From positions 124,001-188,000 of the forward strand of contig NZ_JBFDTP010000001.1 in the NCBI RefSeq assembly GCF_040719375.1: a stretch of 64,000 nucleotides of DNA, written 5' to 3'. The stretch is from Clostridium sp. AN503. Lineage in GTDB: Bacteria > Bacillota > Clostridia > Lachnospirales > Lachnospiraceae. Under the pieces are notes generated by a model, which was not told where the DNA came from, did not search any database, and was given only the letters and a program-made list of their open reading frames with translations. This document shows positions 1 through 8,207 of this stretch, piece after piece (the first letter of the stretch is position 1; the number at the start of each line of letters is the position of its first letter). The position numbers and the translations under genes are program-made.

Positions 1-881
1 CGGCGGAAAAGCTTTTCCTCACCCAGTCCGCATTGAACCAGCAGCTTCTTAAACTGGAACGGGAACTGGGGACCCCGCTGTTTGAACGCCGCAAACACAG
101 CATGATCCCAACTCTGGCAGGGCGTATTTATCTGAATACAGCCAAACAGATGATAAGCATGAAGCAGGATACCTACCGGATCATTCATGACATCTCTGAA
201 GAGAAGATCGGAGAGATATCGGTTGCCTTCACGCCTGAGATGGGCGCCATGATGTTTTCCCATATTTATCCCGTTTTTCACGAAAAATATCCGGATATTA
301 CATTCCGGATCCAGGAAGTGCGCGGCAAAAAGATGGAACAGCTTTTGCTCCAGCGGGAAGTGACCTTTGCATTTGCTATCTACTATGACAACACGAAACA
401 TCCCGAACTGGACTACATCGATATGGAGTCAGAACGCATGGTACTTGGTCTTCCTTCCAGCCATCCGCTCGCTTATATGGGAGGAGACCGCAGTTATGAG
501 ACCTTCCCTCCTATAGACTTAAAGCTGCTTAAAAAAGATAAATTTGTCCTGCTCTCTAAAGAGACCAAGATGCGGGACATGATCGACCTTGCTTTTATAC
601 ATGCAGGCTTTCACCCGGACATACTGTTTGAATCCACCACTACCCGGACTGCCTTCAATATGGTTTCCAAGCAGATCGCTCCCGCCTTTTTTCCGCAGTC
701 TTATGTGGATCCACAGGCTCCTATCGTATACTTTTCGGTGAATCCTCAACAAACCTGGATGCGCAGCGTTGCCTTTTTAAAGGGATGCTATATGACTAAG
801 CCGGAAAAGTATTTTATCGGTTTGGGGATTGAATATATGAGGGGAATGTTGCATGAAACGATGCAGCCAAAAAAGGAATGA
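1..881 (+). CDS. LysR-family transcriptional regulator, 5' end outside the window
   Basis: The reading frame is open from the window edge (codons from base 3) and ends with TGA at 879-881, so the first residues of the helix-turn-helix lie upstream. The visible start reads AEKLFLTQSALNQQLLKLER, the recognition-helix region of a LysR winged helix. It is followed by the usual effector-binding domain of about 220 residues with the SHPLA segment typical of the family. It closely resembles the two other LysR proteins at 6428 and 22288, so it is a paralogue in the same sugar-acid regulator group. Its target is probably a divergent gene to the left of the window. Family is certain; ligand unknown. 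Confidence 0.93.
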   Translation, partial: AEKLFLTQSALNQQLLKLERELGTPLFERRKHSMIPTLAGRIYLNTAKQMISMKQDTYRIIHDISEEKIGEISVAFTPEMGAMMFSHIYPVFHEKYPDITFRIQEVRGKKMEQLLLQREVTFAFAIYYDNTKHPELDYIDMESERMVLGLPSSHPLAYMGGDRSYETFPPIDLKLLKKDKFVLLSKETKMRDMIDLAFIHAGFHPDILFESTTTRTAFNMVSKQIAPAFFPQSYVDPQAPIVYFSVNPQQTWMRSVAFLKGCYMTKPEKYFIGLGIEYMRGMLHETMQPKKE

Positions 882-911
882 CAGACTATATGCGGTGAAG
901 ATTTATCAAAT

Positions 912-943
912 GAAAAACTCCGGGCCCACAAGGACACCGGAGT
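912..943 (-). terminator. Terminator of the hemerythrin gene
   Basis: An inverted repeat ACTCCGG (917-923) and CCGGAGT (937-943) is followed on the minus strand by a run of T (AAAAA at 913-917 on the plus strand). It sits 20 bases past the hemerythrin stop codon. Confidence 0.65.
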
Positions 944-962
944 GTGATCAGTAATACGATCT

Positions 963-1388
963 TTAAATCCTGTTTTCATTATCCCTCATGAACCGGTACT
1001 CGGCTACCGAACGGTCAAACCCACGGATATGGTTGTACAGCCACTCCACCACATTGCGGTTGACCTGCTTTACAAAATCCTCGCTGGGGCCTTCCTGCTC
1101 TTCCAGCATGTCGTACAGATCACGCACCACCTGTCGCAGCTCCTCATGCTTCTTTTTGTGCTCCTCAAAAGCCGGATAGCCGATCTTCTCCTGAAGCTCT
1201 TCCTCCGCCTTAAAGTGGAACTCCGTATAATCCGCCAGATAGTCCAGGGTCTCCACCGCCTCCCGCTTAGCCGGTTTCTCGTTCTCGCAGAGCAGCAGCA
1301 GGTTGTTGATCCGGCTGATCAGTTCCCGGTGCTGGTCGTCTATCATCTTATCGCCTGTCAATAAGGAATCATCAAATATAGCTTCCAT
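963..1388 (-). CDS. Bacteriohemerythrin
   Basis: A 141-residue protein of the hemerythrin family, a four-helix bundle that holds an oxygen-bridged di-iron centre and binds or senses O2 in anaerobes. The iron ligands are visible in order: His in DDQHRELI near residue 20, HFKAEE in the middle helix, HKKKHEEL, and HIRGFD near the C-terminus. The start at 1388 is preferred over the longer frame from 1421 because AAGGGAG lies seven bases before this ATG. It stands alone with its own terminator. It could store oxygen for protection or signal redox state; the sequence does not decide. Confidence 0.93.
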   Translation of the reverse strand: MEAIFDDSLLTGDKMIDDQHRELISRINNLLLLCENEKPAKREAVETLDYLADYTEFHFKAEEELQEKIGYPAFEEHKKKHEELRQVVRDLYDMLEEQEGPSEDFVKQVNRNVVEWLYNHIRGFDRSVAEYRFMRDNENRI

Positions 1389-1488
1389 AGCAGTCTCCCT
1401 TCCATATCTTGTCAAAATCAATATTAATTATTAATACTAATTTAATTTTATAGGATACAGATTGAAAAGTCAAGAACTTTAGGTCTGG

Positions 1489-2205
1489 CTATTTTTCCTG
1501 CTGTTCGCGAATATTTTTACAGATTGCTTCCACCTGTGCAGCATCGATCTCAAGCATATCTGCGATCTCAGGCTCGGACAAACCTTTTGCCAGTTTTTTT
1601 CTGATCTGATTGGTCAGATATTCCTCCAAAGCTTCCTCCACTTTCTCTTCCACCTGGTCATTGACAATCACCTTCATCCGCAGTTCTTCATCATAATCCG
1701 TCAAAAACACATCTATCACCTCCGCCCGATGTTTGGAGAGAATATCCGCTAAGATCCCCTGCGCGATGCAGGAATCTACTGCCGCCCCTACTGCTTCTTC
1801 CACCGTCAGTCCACTGTCCTGATACTCCCGGATCCGCTCAATAAACTGTGCGTACTCCTTTAATTTGCGGCACTGCTCCATCAGTTCACGGTTCTTTCCG
1901 TAATTGATATTCAGCATGATGGCTTTCACCTCCAGGCAAGGCTCCTTTTGCTCCTGAACTGAGTTTCCCTCGATTGTAAGAGCTTTGATGCTCCCAAAGA
2001 TTGAGCACATTCCCCACCATAAAGGATATATCGTTTTTGATCCCCATATAGATAGCGTCCTCGATCGTGGTGAACTCAAGCTCCTGCGGGTCCGTGTAGT
2101 GGGTCCCGTTTTGGCATTGTAAAGGCTCAGCAGATCATGCCGTTCCCGGAATACCAGTAAGAACAGTCTCTCCTTATGTTTTCTGTTTACCGTTAAATTC
2201 ATCAT
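1489..2205 (-). pseudogene. Rpn-family nuclease/putative transposase, internally deleted copy A
   Basis: The first 31 residues and the last 160 match copy B (2467-3369). Between them one base is missing (CCCGTTTTGGC near 2104-2114 against CCCATTTATGGC in copy B). Also, 203 bases are deleted at about 1970. The two lesions add up to 204 bases, so the frame is restored, and the frame-shifted stretch of about 50 residues happens to contain no stop. The lost part includes the nuclease core with its WEHQSS segment. The product, if made, is a 238-residue protein with a scrambled centre and an intact C-terminal helical region, so it is probably not an active nuclease. Confidence 0.8.
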
Positions 2206-2406
2206 ATGTACCTGATACCTCCATTATAAAATTTTTTCACGTCCAATACAACCTATAATCAGAAAATCACGCGATAATCATAAGGGCATCCCTCCATCCT
2301 GATACACTCCGGCATTTTTGAAAGTCTGCGGCGATAAGCCATAATAAATAGAATTACTGAACTGTCTGCGGGACGAGAGTCCCGCGAAAGTTTGAATAAT
2401 GGCGAC

Positions 2407-2435
2407 AGTATAAAGCACTTCTCTGCTGATGTCAA
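2407..2435 (-). promoter_or_regulatory. Sigma-A promoter of Rpn copy A
   Basis: On the minus strand TTGACA (2430-2435) and TATACT (2407-2412) are separated by exactly 17 bases. The transcript would begin with a GC-rich hairpin and a leader of about 200 bases before the gene. Copy B carries the same promoter at 3571-3599. Confidence 0.7.
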
Positions 2436-2466
2436 CAAGTATTTTCTTGAGTTTTTCATCTTTATG

Positions 2467-3369
2467 TCAGTCTGAATCTTCCGAATGTTCGCGGATATTT
2501 TTGCAAATCGCTTCCACCTGCGCTACGTTGATCTCAAGCATATCCGCAATCTCTGGCTCAGACAAACCTTTTGCCAGTTTTTTCCTGACCAGACCGGTAA
2601 GATATTCCTCCACCCGGTCGTTACCAATCACTTTCATACGCAGTTCTTCATCATAATCTGTCAAAAACACATCTATCACCTCCGCCCGATGTTTGGAGAG
2701 AACATCCGCTAAGATTCCCTGTGCGATGCAGGAATCTACTGCCGCCCTTACTGCTTCTTCCACCATCAGCCCACTGTCCTGATACTCCCGGATCCGCTCA
2801 ATAAACTGTGCGTACTCCTTTAATTTCCGGCACTGCTCCATCAGCTCGCGGTTCTTTCCGTAATTGATGTTCAGCATGATGGCTTTCACTTCCAGGCAAG
2901 GTTCCTTTTGCTCCTGAACAGAGTTTCCTCCGTTTCCCGCCTGTGTCCGGATAAATGCATCCGACAGCCGCAGTTCCATCCGGTCCGGCTCATCCTTCCG
3001 CCCATTGTAAAAGACAATATACTGTGGGAATGGAAGGGGTTTCAGCCTGCTGCCATAGATATTGATCCCATGGCTGTCCGTGTATTTCTGATACAGCCTG
3101 GAAAAATACGACAGGCCGCGCACCGGCATATTGGGATTGTAAGAACTTTGATGCTCCCAGAGATTGAGCACATTCCCCACCATAAAGGATATATCGTTTT
3201 TGATCCCCATATAGATAGCGTCCTCGATCGTGGTGAACTCAAGCTTCTGCGGATCCGTGTAATGGGTCCCATTTATGGCATTGTAAAGGCTCAGCAGATC
3301 ATGCCGTTCCCGGAATACCAGTAAGAACAGTCTCTCCTTATGTTTTCTGTTTACCGTTAAATTCATCAT
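2467..3369 (-). CDS. Rpn-family recombination-promoting nuclease/putative transposase
   Basis: A 300-residue protein of the Rpn (YhgA-like, PD-(D/E)XK) family, known in Enterobacteria to cut DNA and promote RecA-independent recombination. Visible family marks are the WEHQSS segment after a hydrophobic strand near residue 70, the YIVFYNG and ELRLSDAF segments near residues 117-139, and the C-terminal helical tail with HRAEVIDVFLTDYDEEL. The C-terminus also has an HTH-like LSEPEIADMLEI segment seen in many clostridial members. It is the intact copy of a tandem pair and has its own consensus promoter. Activity of clostridial members is not established. Confidence 0.82.
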   Translation of the reverse strand: MMNLTVNRKHKERLFLLVFRERHDLLSLYNAINGTHYTDPQKLEFTTIEDAIYMGIKNDISFMVGNVLNLWEHQSSYNPNMPVRGLSYFSRLYQKYTDSHGINIYGSRLKPLPFPQYIVFYNGRKDEPDRMELRLSDAFIRTQAGNGGNSVQEQKEPCLEVKAIMLNINYGKNRELMEQCRKLKEYAQFIERIREYQDSGLMVEEAVRAAVDSCIAQGILADVLSKHRAEVIDVFLTDYDEELRMKVIGNDRVEEYLTGLVRKKLAKGLSEPEIADMLEINVAQVEAICKNIREHSEDSD

Positions 3370-3531
3370 ATGTACCTGATACCTCCATTATAAAGTTTTT
3401 TCTCGTCCAATACAACCTATAATCAGAAAATCACGCAACCATCATAAGGGCATCCCTCCATCCTGATACACTCCGGCATTTTGAAAATCTGCGGCGATAA
3501 GCCATAAATAAATAGAATTACTGAACTGTCT

Positions 3532-3599
3532 GCGGGACGAGAATCCCGCGAAAGTTTTAATAATGGTGACAGTATAAAGCACTTCTCTGCTGATGTCAA
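3532..3599 (-). promoter_or_regulatory. Promoter and leader hairpin of Rpn copy B
   Basis: TTGACA (3594-3599) and TATACT (3571-3576) with a 17-base spacer on the minus strand. A hairpin of GCGGGA and TCCCGC (3532-3537 and 3544-3549) follows just inside the transcript. About 160 bases of leader separate it from the start codon. Confidence 0.7.
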
Positions 3600-3645
3600 C
3601 CGTCATTTTCTTGATTTTGCATTTTTCTTGAATACCACATTTTAA

Positions 3646-4155
3646 CATAGAATAGAAAAAATTGAGCGTGCATTTGTCGGACTGCTCCAGGAAAAAGGAC
3701 TGGCGCAGATCAGTGTATCAGATATCTGCAAGATTTCCAGTCTAAACCGCAGCACCTTCTATGCCAATTACACGGATATCTACGATCTTGCCGATACCAT
3801 ACGGGAAAAGCTGGAAAACAGCCTTGGCGAACTGTACCAGGCCGAGATCACCCAGGGGTTCAACAGCAATGATTACCTCAAGCTGTTTCGTCACATCCGG
3901 GATAACCAGATCATTTACCAGACCTATTTCCGCCTGGGATATGACGGAAACTACCGGATCATGACCTATGACCGCCATCTGGCAGAGCAGCATTTTGAAA
4001 ACCGTTTTATCGAATATCATATGGAATTTTTCAAAAGCGGACTTACAAAGATCATAAAAATGTGGCTGGAAAACGGCTGTCAGGAAACGCCGGAGGAGAT
4101 GTTTGAGATCATAAAAAGTGAGTACCGCGGTCGCGAGGAATTCTTTGCAGGGTGA
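3646..4155 (+). pseudogene. TetR/AcrR-type regulator lacking its start
   Basis: The frame from 3646 encodes about 169 residues starting IEKIERAFVGLLQEKGL and continuing through the TetR helix-turn-helix (SVSDICKISSLNRSTFYANY) to a normal C-terminal ligand domain ending at the TGA at 4153. A TAA stands at 3643-3645 and there is no ATG, GTG or TTG before the helix-turn-helix, so about ten to fifteen N-terminal residues are missing. The break coincides with the end of the Rpn duplication, which suggests that event removed the start. An unusual ATA or ATT start cannot be excluded. Confidence 0.65.
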
Positions 4156-4165
4156 ACGCACTATT

Positions 4166-4486
4166 TCAGTCCCCCCTGCTTTTCCGGTTGTATTTATGAA
4201 ATAATGATCTTATCCCTTCCAGGACAATACCATAGAACAGAAAGGTCAAAACGGAACCCAGATACCAATAGATCGATATTTGACCAGTAATTGTATTACA
4301 CGGAATTTGCCGTCCAGATTCCAGCAAATTGTATAAATAGCCCTGCGAATCAGCTATCATATCCAGTAATGGATTGAGACCAATCAGTACAATGCTTTTT
4401 GAATCTTGTCCAATCTGGTGCATAAAAATCTCGAAAAAAGATATCATCAGAAACCAAAAAGGAAAGGACAATCTTAATTTTTTCAA
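4166..4486 (-). CDS. Small membrane protein of unknown function
   Basis: A 106-residue protein, taken from TTG at 4486 because GGTGGAGG lies just before it; the longer frame to 4603 has no such site. Two hydrophobic segments are visible, near residues 5-22 (FPFWFLMISFFEIF) and near residues 73-92 (YWYLGSVLTFLFYGIVLEGI), with a polar loop between and a basic tail. I do not recognise the family. It is convergent with the TetR remnant and stands alone. Confidence 0.6.
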   Translation of the reverse strand: MKKLRLSFPFWFLMISFFEIFMHQIGQDSKSIVLIGLNPLLDMIADSQGYLYNLLESGRQIPCNTITGQISIYWYLGSVLTFLFYGIVLEGIRSLFHKYNRKSRGD

Positions 4487-4668
4487 TACAACGCCTCCAC
4501 CTGATAGAAAGTCTACTGTATACTTTACCCGTCTAAAACGAACAAACATACAGGCAGCTTTTTTCATTCTAATATGTGCACAGGGAAATGTCAAACAGGT
4601 CATTTTCTCTCATTATTTCTTATTGTTTCATACTGCGGTCCAGGACCTGATTTCCCATCCCCATGATA

Positions 4669-4704
4669 CAGAAAAAGGACAGCCCCCGTGACCATCCTTT
4701 TCTG
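4669..4704 (-). terminator. Probable terminator after garD
   Basis: CAGAAAAAGGA and TCCTTTTCTG form an imperfect stem about 50 bases beyond the garD stop, with T-rich sequence on the minus strand. Confidence 0.45.
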
Positions 4705-4752
4705 TCTTACCCATCAAATATCACAGCACCCGCACGTCCGCCGATCCCCTCA

Positions 4753-6267
4753 TCAGGTGATAGGCGCCGGATTAAAGATGCACAGATCATTGTGCAGCTT
4801 ATACTTCTCCGCAAAGCACTGCTTCCGCCCGCTTGCCACATCGATGATCTCGTGGAATAATTTCGTCCCGATCTGCTCGATGGTGGCCTCTCCGGTCGCC
4901 ACCGGCCCGGCGTTCACATCGATCAGATCCTGCCACATATTCTTCATCTCATTTCTGGAGCAGACCTTGATGACCGGCGCGATCGCCAGGCCGTAAGGGG
5001 TCCCCCGTCCTGTCATAAATACCTGAAGGCCGATGCCGGAAGCCAGCTGGCACGGTCCGCAGACGATATCGCTGGCCGGGGTAGCCGCATAGATCAGTCC
5101 TTTTTTGCTGGGCTTCTCCGCCGGGGAGAGCACTTCCACGATCGGGGAGGTGCCGGACTTGGCGATAGAACCCATGGCTTTCTCCACGATGTTAGCCAGC
5201 CCGCCCTTCTTGTTGCCCGGGGTCGGGTTGGCGCTGCGGTCCACCTGTCCGTTTTCCAGATAATTGTCATACCACTTCATCTCGGCGGCCAGCTTTTTGC
5301 CCACCTCCTCGTTGATACAGCGGTGCGCCAGCAGGTACACGCCGTCGCGCACCTCCGTCACCTCGGAAAACAGCACGGTCGCTCCGCCCTTTACCAGCAT
5401 GTCTGCCGCGTACCCGGCGGACGGGTTTGCAGAAACGCCGGAAAATGCGTCGCTGCCGCCGCACTGCATGCCGATCAGCAGATCGGACAGGGGCAGGGTC
5501 TCACGCTTCCGCTCATTTAAGATCGCAAGCTTTTTCTCCGCCATCTCCATCAGGGAATCGATCATATCGTCAAATCCCTTTTTCTCCTGTAAAATGATCA
5601 CATTTTCCGGGGTAATGTCCGCCTCGTCGCAGAGCATTTCCACCGTAAATTTCTCACAGCCCAGTCCTACCACCATCATCTGACCGCCAAAATTCGGATG
5701 CTTGGACAGATTGCGCAGAGCGCGGATCGGGACCTTCGCCTCCGGCGCATTGATGGCGACGCCGCATCCATATGCATGGTTGATCGGGACAATGTCATCC
5801 ACGTTCGGGTACTTGGGCAGCAGTTCCTTTTTCATCCGCTCCACCGCCACATTGAGCACTCCGGTCACACACTGGACCGTAGTGCTGATGCCCAGGATAT
5901 TGCGGGTCCCGGCAGGACCACCATTGGGATTCACATACCCCTCCCAGGTGGTCACCGGCGGAGTCGGCAGCTCCGTCACGATGTTGGTCGCAAACTCCAT
6001 GCTGTCCACGTCCGGCGGGGTCGGCAGCTCCAGCATATGTTCATTGATCCAGTCGCCTTTCTGGATCGGATCGATCGCATAGCCTAATACCACCCCGTAG
6101 CGGATGATCTCTCCGTCCTTTGGAATGTCACAGAGGGCGATCTTGTGGGCCTGCGGGATGTCCTGGCGCGCTGTCACGCCCTCCATCACTTCCGTTCCGG
6201 CCTTGATATCCTGGACAGCGATCGCAACGTTGTCCTGTTCCTTGATTTTCACATAAAGTCGCGGCAT
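4753..6267 (-). CDS. garD: Galactarate dehydratase
   Basis: A 504-residue protein that removes water from D-galactarate (mucic acid) to give 5-keto-4-deoxyglucarate. The N-terminal SAF-like domain (residues 1-95) and the UxaA/GarD domain are both present. Runs such as INHAYGCGVAINAP, GMQCGGSDAFSGVSANP and DRSANPTPGNKKGGLANIVE match the E. coli GarD sequence closely as I recall it, which separates it from the shorter altronate dehydratases. The last residues FNPAPIT also match the GarD end. GAGGAGG precedes the ATG. It is divergent from the LysR gene at 6428. The product feeds the lyase, reductase and kinase genes near 29-32 kb. Confidence 0.93.
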   Translation of the reverse strand: MPRLYVKIKEQDNVAIAVQDIKAGTEVMEGVTARQDIPQAHKIALCDIPKDGEIIRYGVVLGYAIDPIQKGDWINEHMLELPTPPDVDSMEFATNIVTELPTPPVTTWEGYVNPNGGPAGTRNILGISTTVQCVTGVLNVAVERMKKELLPKYPNVDDIVPINHAYGCGVAINAPEAKVPIRALRNLSKHPNFGGQMMVVGLGCEKFTVEMLCDEADITPENVIILQEKKGFDDMIDSLMEMAEKKLAILNERKRETLPLSDLLIGMQCGGSDAFSGVSANPSAGYAADMLVKGGATVLFSEVTEVRDGVYLLAHRCINEEVGKKLAAEMKWYDNYLENGQVDRSANPTPGNKKGGLANIVEKAMGSIAKSGTSPIVEVLSPAEKPSKKGLIYAATPASDIVCGPCQLASGIGLQVFMTGRGTPYGLAIAPVIKVCSRNEMKNMWQDLIDVNAGPVATGEATIEQIGTKLFHEIIDVASGRKQCFAEKYKLHNDLCIFNPAPIT

Positions 6268-6300
6268 GATATCCTCCTCATTTTGTTATTTCCTGATTCC

Positions 6301-6357
6301 ATTATACTGCACAGCAAATAATAAGTGAAATTAATTATATTTTTTATAAACTTATTT
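6301..6357 (-). promoter_or_regulatory. garD promoter with LysR-type operator
   Basis: On the minus strand TATAAT lies at 6301-6306, with a poor -35 (TTCACT, 6324-6329) 17 bases upstream, as expected for an activator-dependent promoter. The plus-strand motif ATAAGTGAAATTAATT (6321-6336) covers the -35, and a reverse half-site AAACTTATTT follows at 6348-6357. The gudD promoter has a near-identical layout. Confidence 0.6.
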
Positions 6358-6427
6358 TTATTAAGTATTGTCCTTTTCTCATGGGGCCGCTATAATACTC
6401 ATGAAGCGCATGAAAAGGAGGCCCGTC

Positions 6428-7330
6428 ATGGACTTAAAACAGATCGAATATATTGTAAAAATTGATGACGAACGCAGCATCACCCGGGCGGCTGAAAAGC
6501 TTTACTTAACCCAGTCAGCACTCAACCAGCAGCTTTTACGGCTGGAAAAGGACTTGGGCGCCCAGCTGTTCCACCGCACCAAGTCCGACTGGAGCCCCAC
6601 CCCCATAGGGGAGGTCTACTTGGAAAATGCCAGGGAGATCCTGCGGATCAAGCAGCGGACTTACAATATCATCAGCGATATGGCCGCCACCAAAAAAGGC
6701 CGGCTCTCCATCGCCTTTACCCCGGGCCGCGGCAGTGAGATGTTCACCCACGTCTACCCGGCATTTCACCAGATCTACCCCAACGTGATCGTGGAACCGC
6801 ATGAGCTGAGTGTCCACAAACAGCAGGCGCTCATTGCACAGGGGGATTTAGATATCGGATTCCAGACCCTGTCAGAACGCCAGAAGACAAACGACGCCTA
6901 CATAAAGCTTGGAAGCGAGGAGATCTTCCTGGTGATCCCCAGCATCCATCCGCTGGCAGGGATGGCTGCGCCTGCAGGCGAGCCGTATAAGGTCATAGAC
7001 CCGTCCCTGCTGCAATACGAACCGTTTGTGCTGATGTACAAAGAATCCACCATACGCGCCATCACCGACGAGATCTTTAAAAGCTCCGGCTTCACACCGA
7101 ACATCCTGTTTGAAACCGCCAGCAACAGCACCATACTCTCCATGATCCAGGCCCACCTGTGCTGCGGCGTGATCCCCCGGCATTATGTGAAAAATGCGCC
7201 GGAGGGCACCTGCTGTTTTTCCTTTCCGTCGCATCCCCACTGGGACATTGTCGCCAGCTACCGGAAAAACGCCTATCTGAGCAATGCCGCCAGGACCTTC
7301 ATTCAGCTGGCAAAGGATTTCTGGATATAG
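6428..7330 (+). CDS. LysR-family regulator, probable galactarate regulator
   Basis: A 300-residue LysR protein, taken from ATG 6428 because AAAGGAGG precedes it. The N-terminal winged helix (MDLKQIEYIVKIDDERSITR, then LTQSALNQQLLRLEKDLG) is followed by a complete two-lobed effector domain with IPSIHPLAG. It is divergent from garD across a 160-base region that contains a paired half-site motif, so it most likely activates garD in response to a sugar diacid or an intermediate. It is a close paralogue of the LysR proteins at 1 and 22288. The ligand is inferred from position only. Confidence 0.92.
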   Translation: MDLKQIEYIVKIDDERSITRAAEKLYLTQSALNQQLLRLEKDLGAQLFHRTKSDWSPTPIGEVYLENAREILRIKQRTYNIISDMAATKKGRLSIAFTPGRGSEMFTHVYPAFHQIYPNVIVEPHELSVHKQQALIAQGDLDIGFQTLSERQKTNDAYIKLGSEEIFLVIPSIHPLAGMAAPAGEPYKVIDPSLLQYEPFVLMYKESTIRAITDEIFKSSGFTPNILFETASNSTILSMIQAHLCCGVIPRHYVKNAPEGTCCFSFPSHPHWDIVASYRKNAYLSNAARTFIQLAKDFWI

Positions 7331-7361
7331 GTCCATGCCGATTATCTCATTTGACAGGTTT

Positions 7362-8207
7362 TTATACACTCTCGTATAATTCCCTCATCCTCGCCCCGCA
7401 GAATGCGGCGTTCTCCGGGGTGGTATTTTCCAGGGTGCCATAGATAAAGGGTTTTTCCCTTTTAATAAACTTCATGACCGGCGTAAAATCCATCTCCCCG
7501 GTCCCCGCTCCAACAGCTTTCAAGCCATAGCCTTCCTTCACCCGGACAAAATCCTTAAAGTGCACCATGGCGATGTCCGGGCCTAAAAGCTCTATGGCTT
7601 CCGCAAACACTTCCTCCCTGTGGTCCACATTTTCAAGATCCAACATGTTGACCGGATCAAACAGGATCTGGAGATTGTGGGAGCCGATCTCATCAAGCAC
7701 CGTCCGTGCACGTTTCGCATTCCAGACAATATGGCGGGCCACCGGCTCGATCGCCAGGATCACTCCGAACTGTTCCGCACAGCGCACCACCGGCTTTAGA
7801 TTCCGGATGAAACCGGACAGCGCCGCATCCGACCTGCATTCCGGGCAATACCGGTATTCTGCATTGGGAGCGCCTGTTTCAGTCCCCACCATGCCGCAGC
7901 CCAACAGGGAGGCAAACCGGATATGGGCGTAATACTTCTCCAGGGACTGGCGGATCACCCCCTGATCCGGATGGGCAAGGTTTAAATAATTCCCCAGGAC
8001 AGCCACATCCATTTCATGTTGGGCAAACAGATTCTTCAGATAGTGGGCATAACCGGGCGTCAGTGCAGACGGAGTGCAGGGATATTCCTTCATTGCTTTG
8101 GAAAGAGCAAGATGGACACAGCTGTAGCCCTTTTCCTTCACTACCGGAAGCAGGTCTTCTATCGGCAGCTGTTCTGCGTCATGGAGGCGAAGCCCTAATT
8201 GCAGCAT
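7362..8207 (-). CDS. Sugar phosphate isomerase/epimerase-like TIM-barrel protein
   Basis: A 281-residue protein of the xylose isomerase-like TIM-barrel superfamily. The metal-binding pattern of this group is visible: Glu in LAIEPVARH, Asp/His pairs in FDPVNMLD and MVHFKDF, and a late Glu in YGTLENTTPE. The start overlaps the end of the GH105 gene by 13 bases, so the two are translationally coupled as the last genes of the pectin operon. It may isomerise or epimerise the monomeric uronate released upstream, but members of this superfamily cannot be assigned a substrate by sequence alone. Confidence 0.8.
   Translation of the reverse strand: MLQLGLRLHDAEQLPIEDLLPVVKEKGYSCVHLALSKAMKEYPCTPSALTPGYAHYLKNLFAQHEMDVAVLGNYLNLAHPDQGVIRQSLEKYYAHIRFASLLGCGMVGTETGAPNAEYRYCPECRSDAALSGFIRNLKPVVRCAEQFGVILAIEPVARHIVWNAKRARTVLDEIGSHNLQILFDPVNMLDLENVDHREEVFAEAIELLGPDIAMVHFKDFVRVKEGYGLKAVGAGTGEMDFTPVMKFIKREKPFIYGTLENTTPENAAFCGARMRELYESV

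Larger units (their letters stand above)
1489..2462 (-). repeat. Tandem duplication, damaged copy A
   Basis: This segment, comprising the Rpn gene copy A and its leader, matches 2467-3629 nearly base for base except for a 203-base deletion and several small differences. The right part (2206-2440) repeats the promoter, leader hairpin and spacer of copy B. The two copies sit directly head to tail. Confidence 0.85.
2467..3629 (-). repeat. Tandem duplication, full copy B
   Basis: This is the full-length unit: intact Rpn gene, leader and promoter. Its right end around 3600-3640 abuts the coding remains of a TetR-type gene, while copy A's equivalent end abuts the stop of copy B, which defines the tandem junction near 2463. 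Confidence 0.8.

Noticed and set aside
3742..4161. A 139-codon minus-strand frame
   Set aside because: It is antisense to the TetR-type remnant, whose protein is clearly recognisable, and the frame has no family features.
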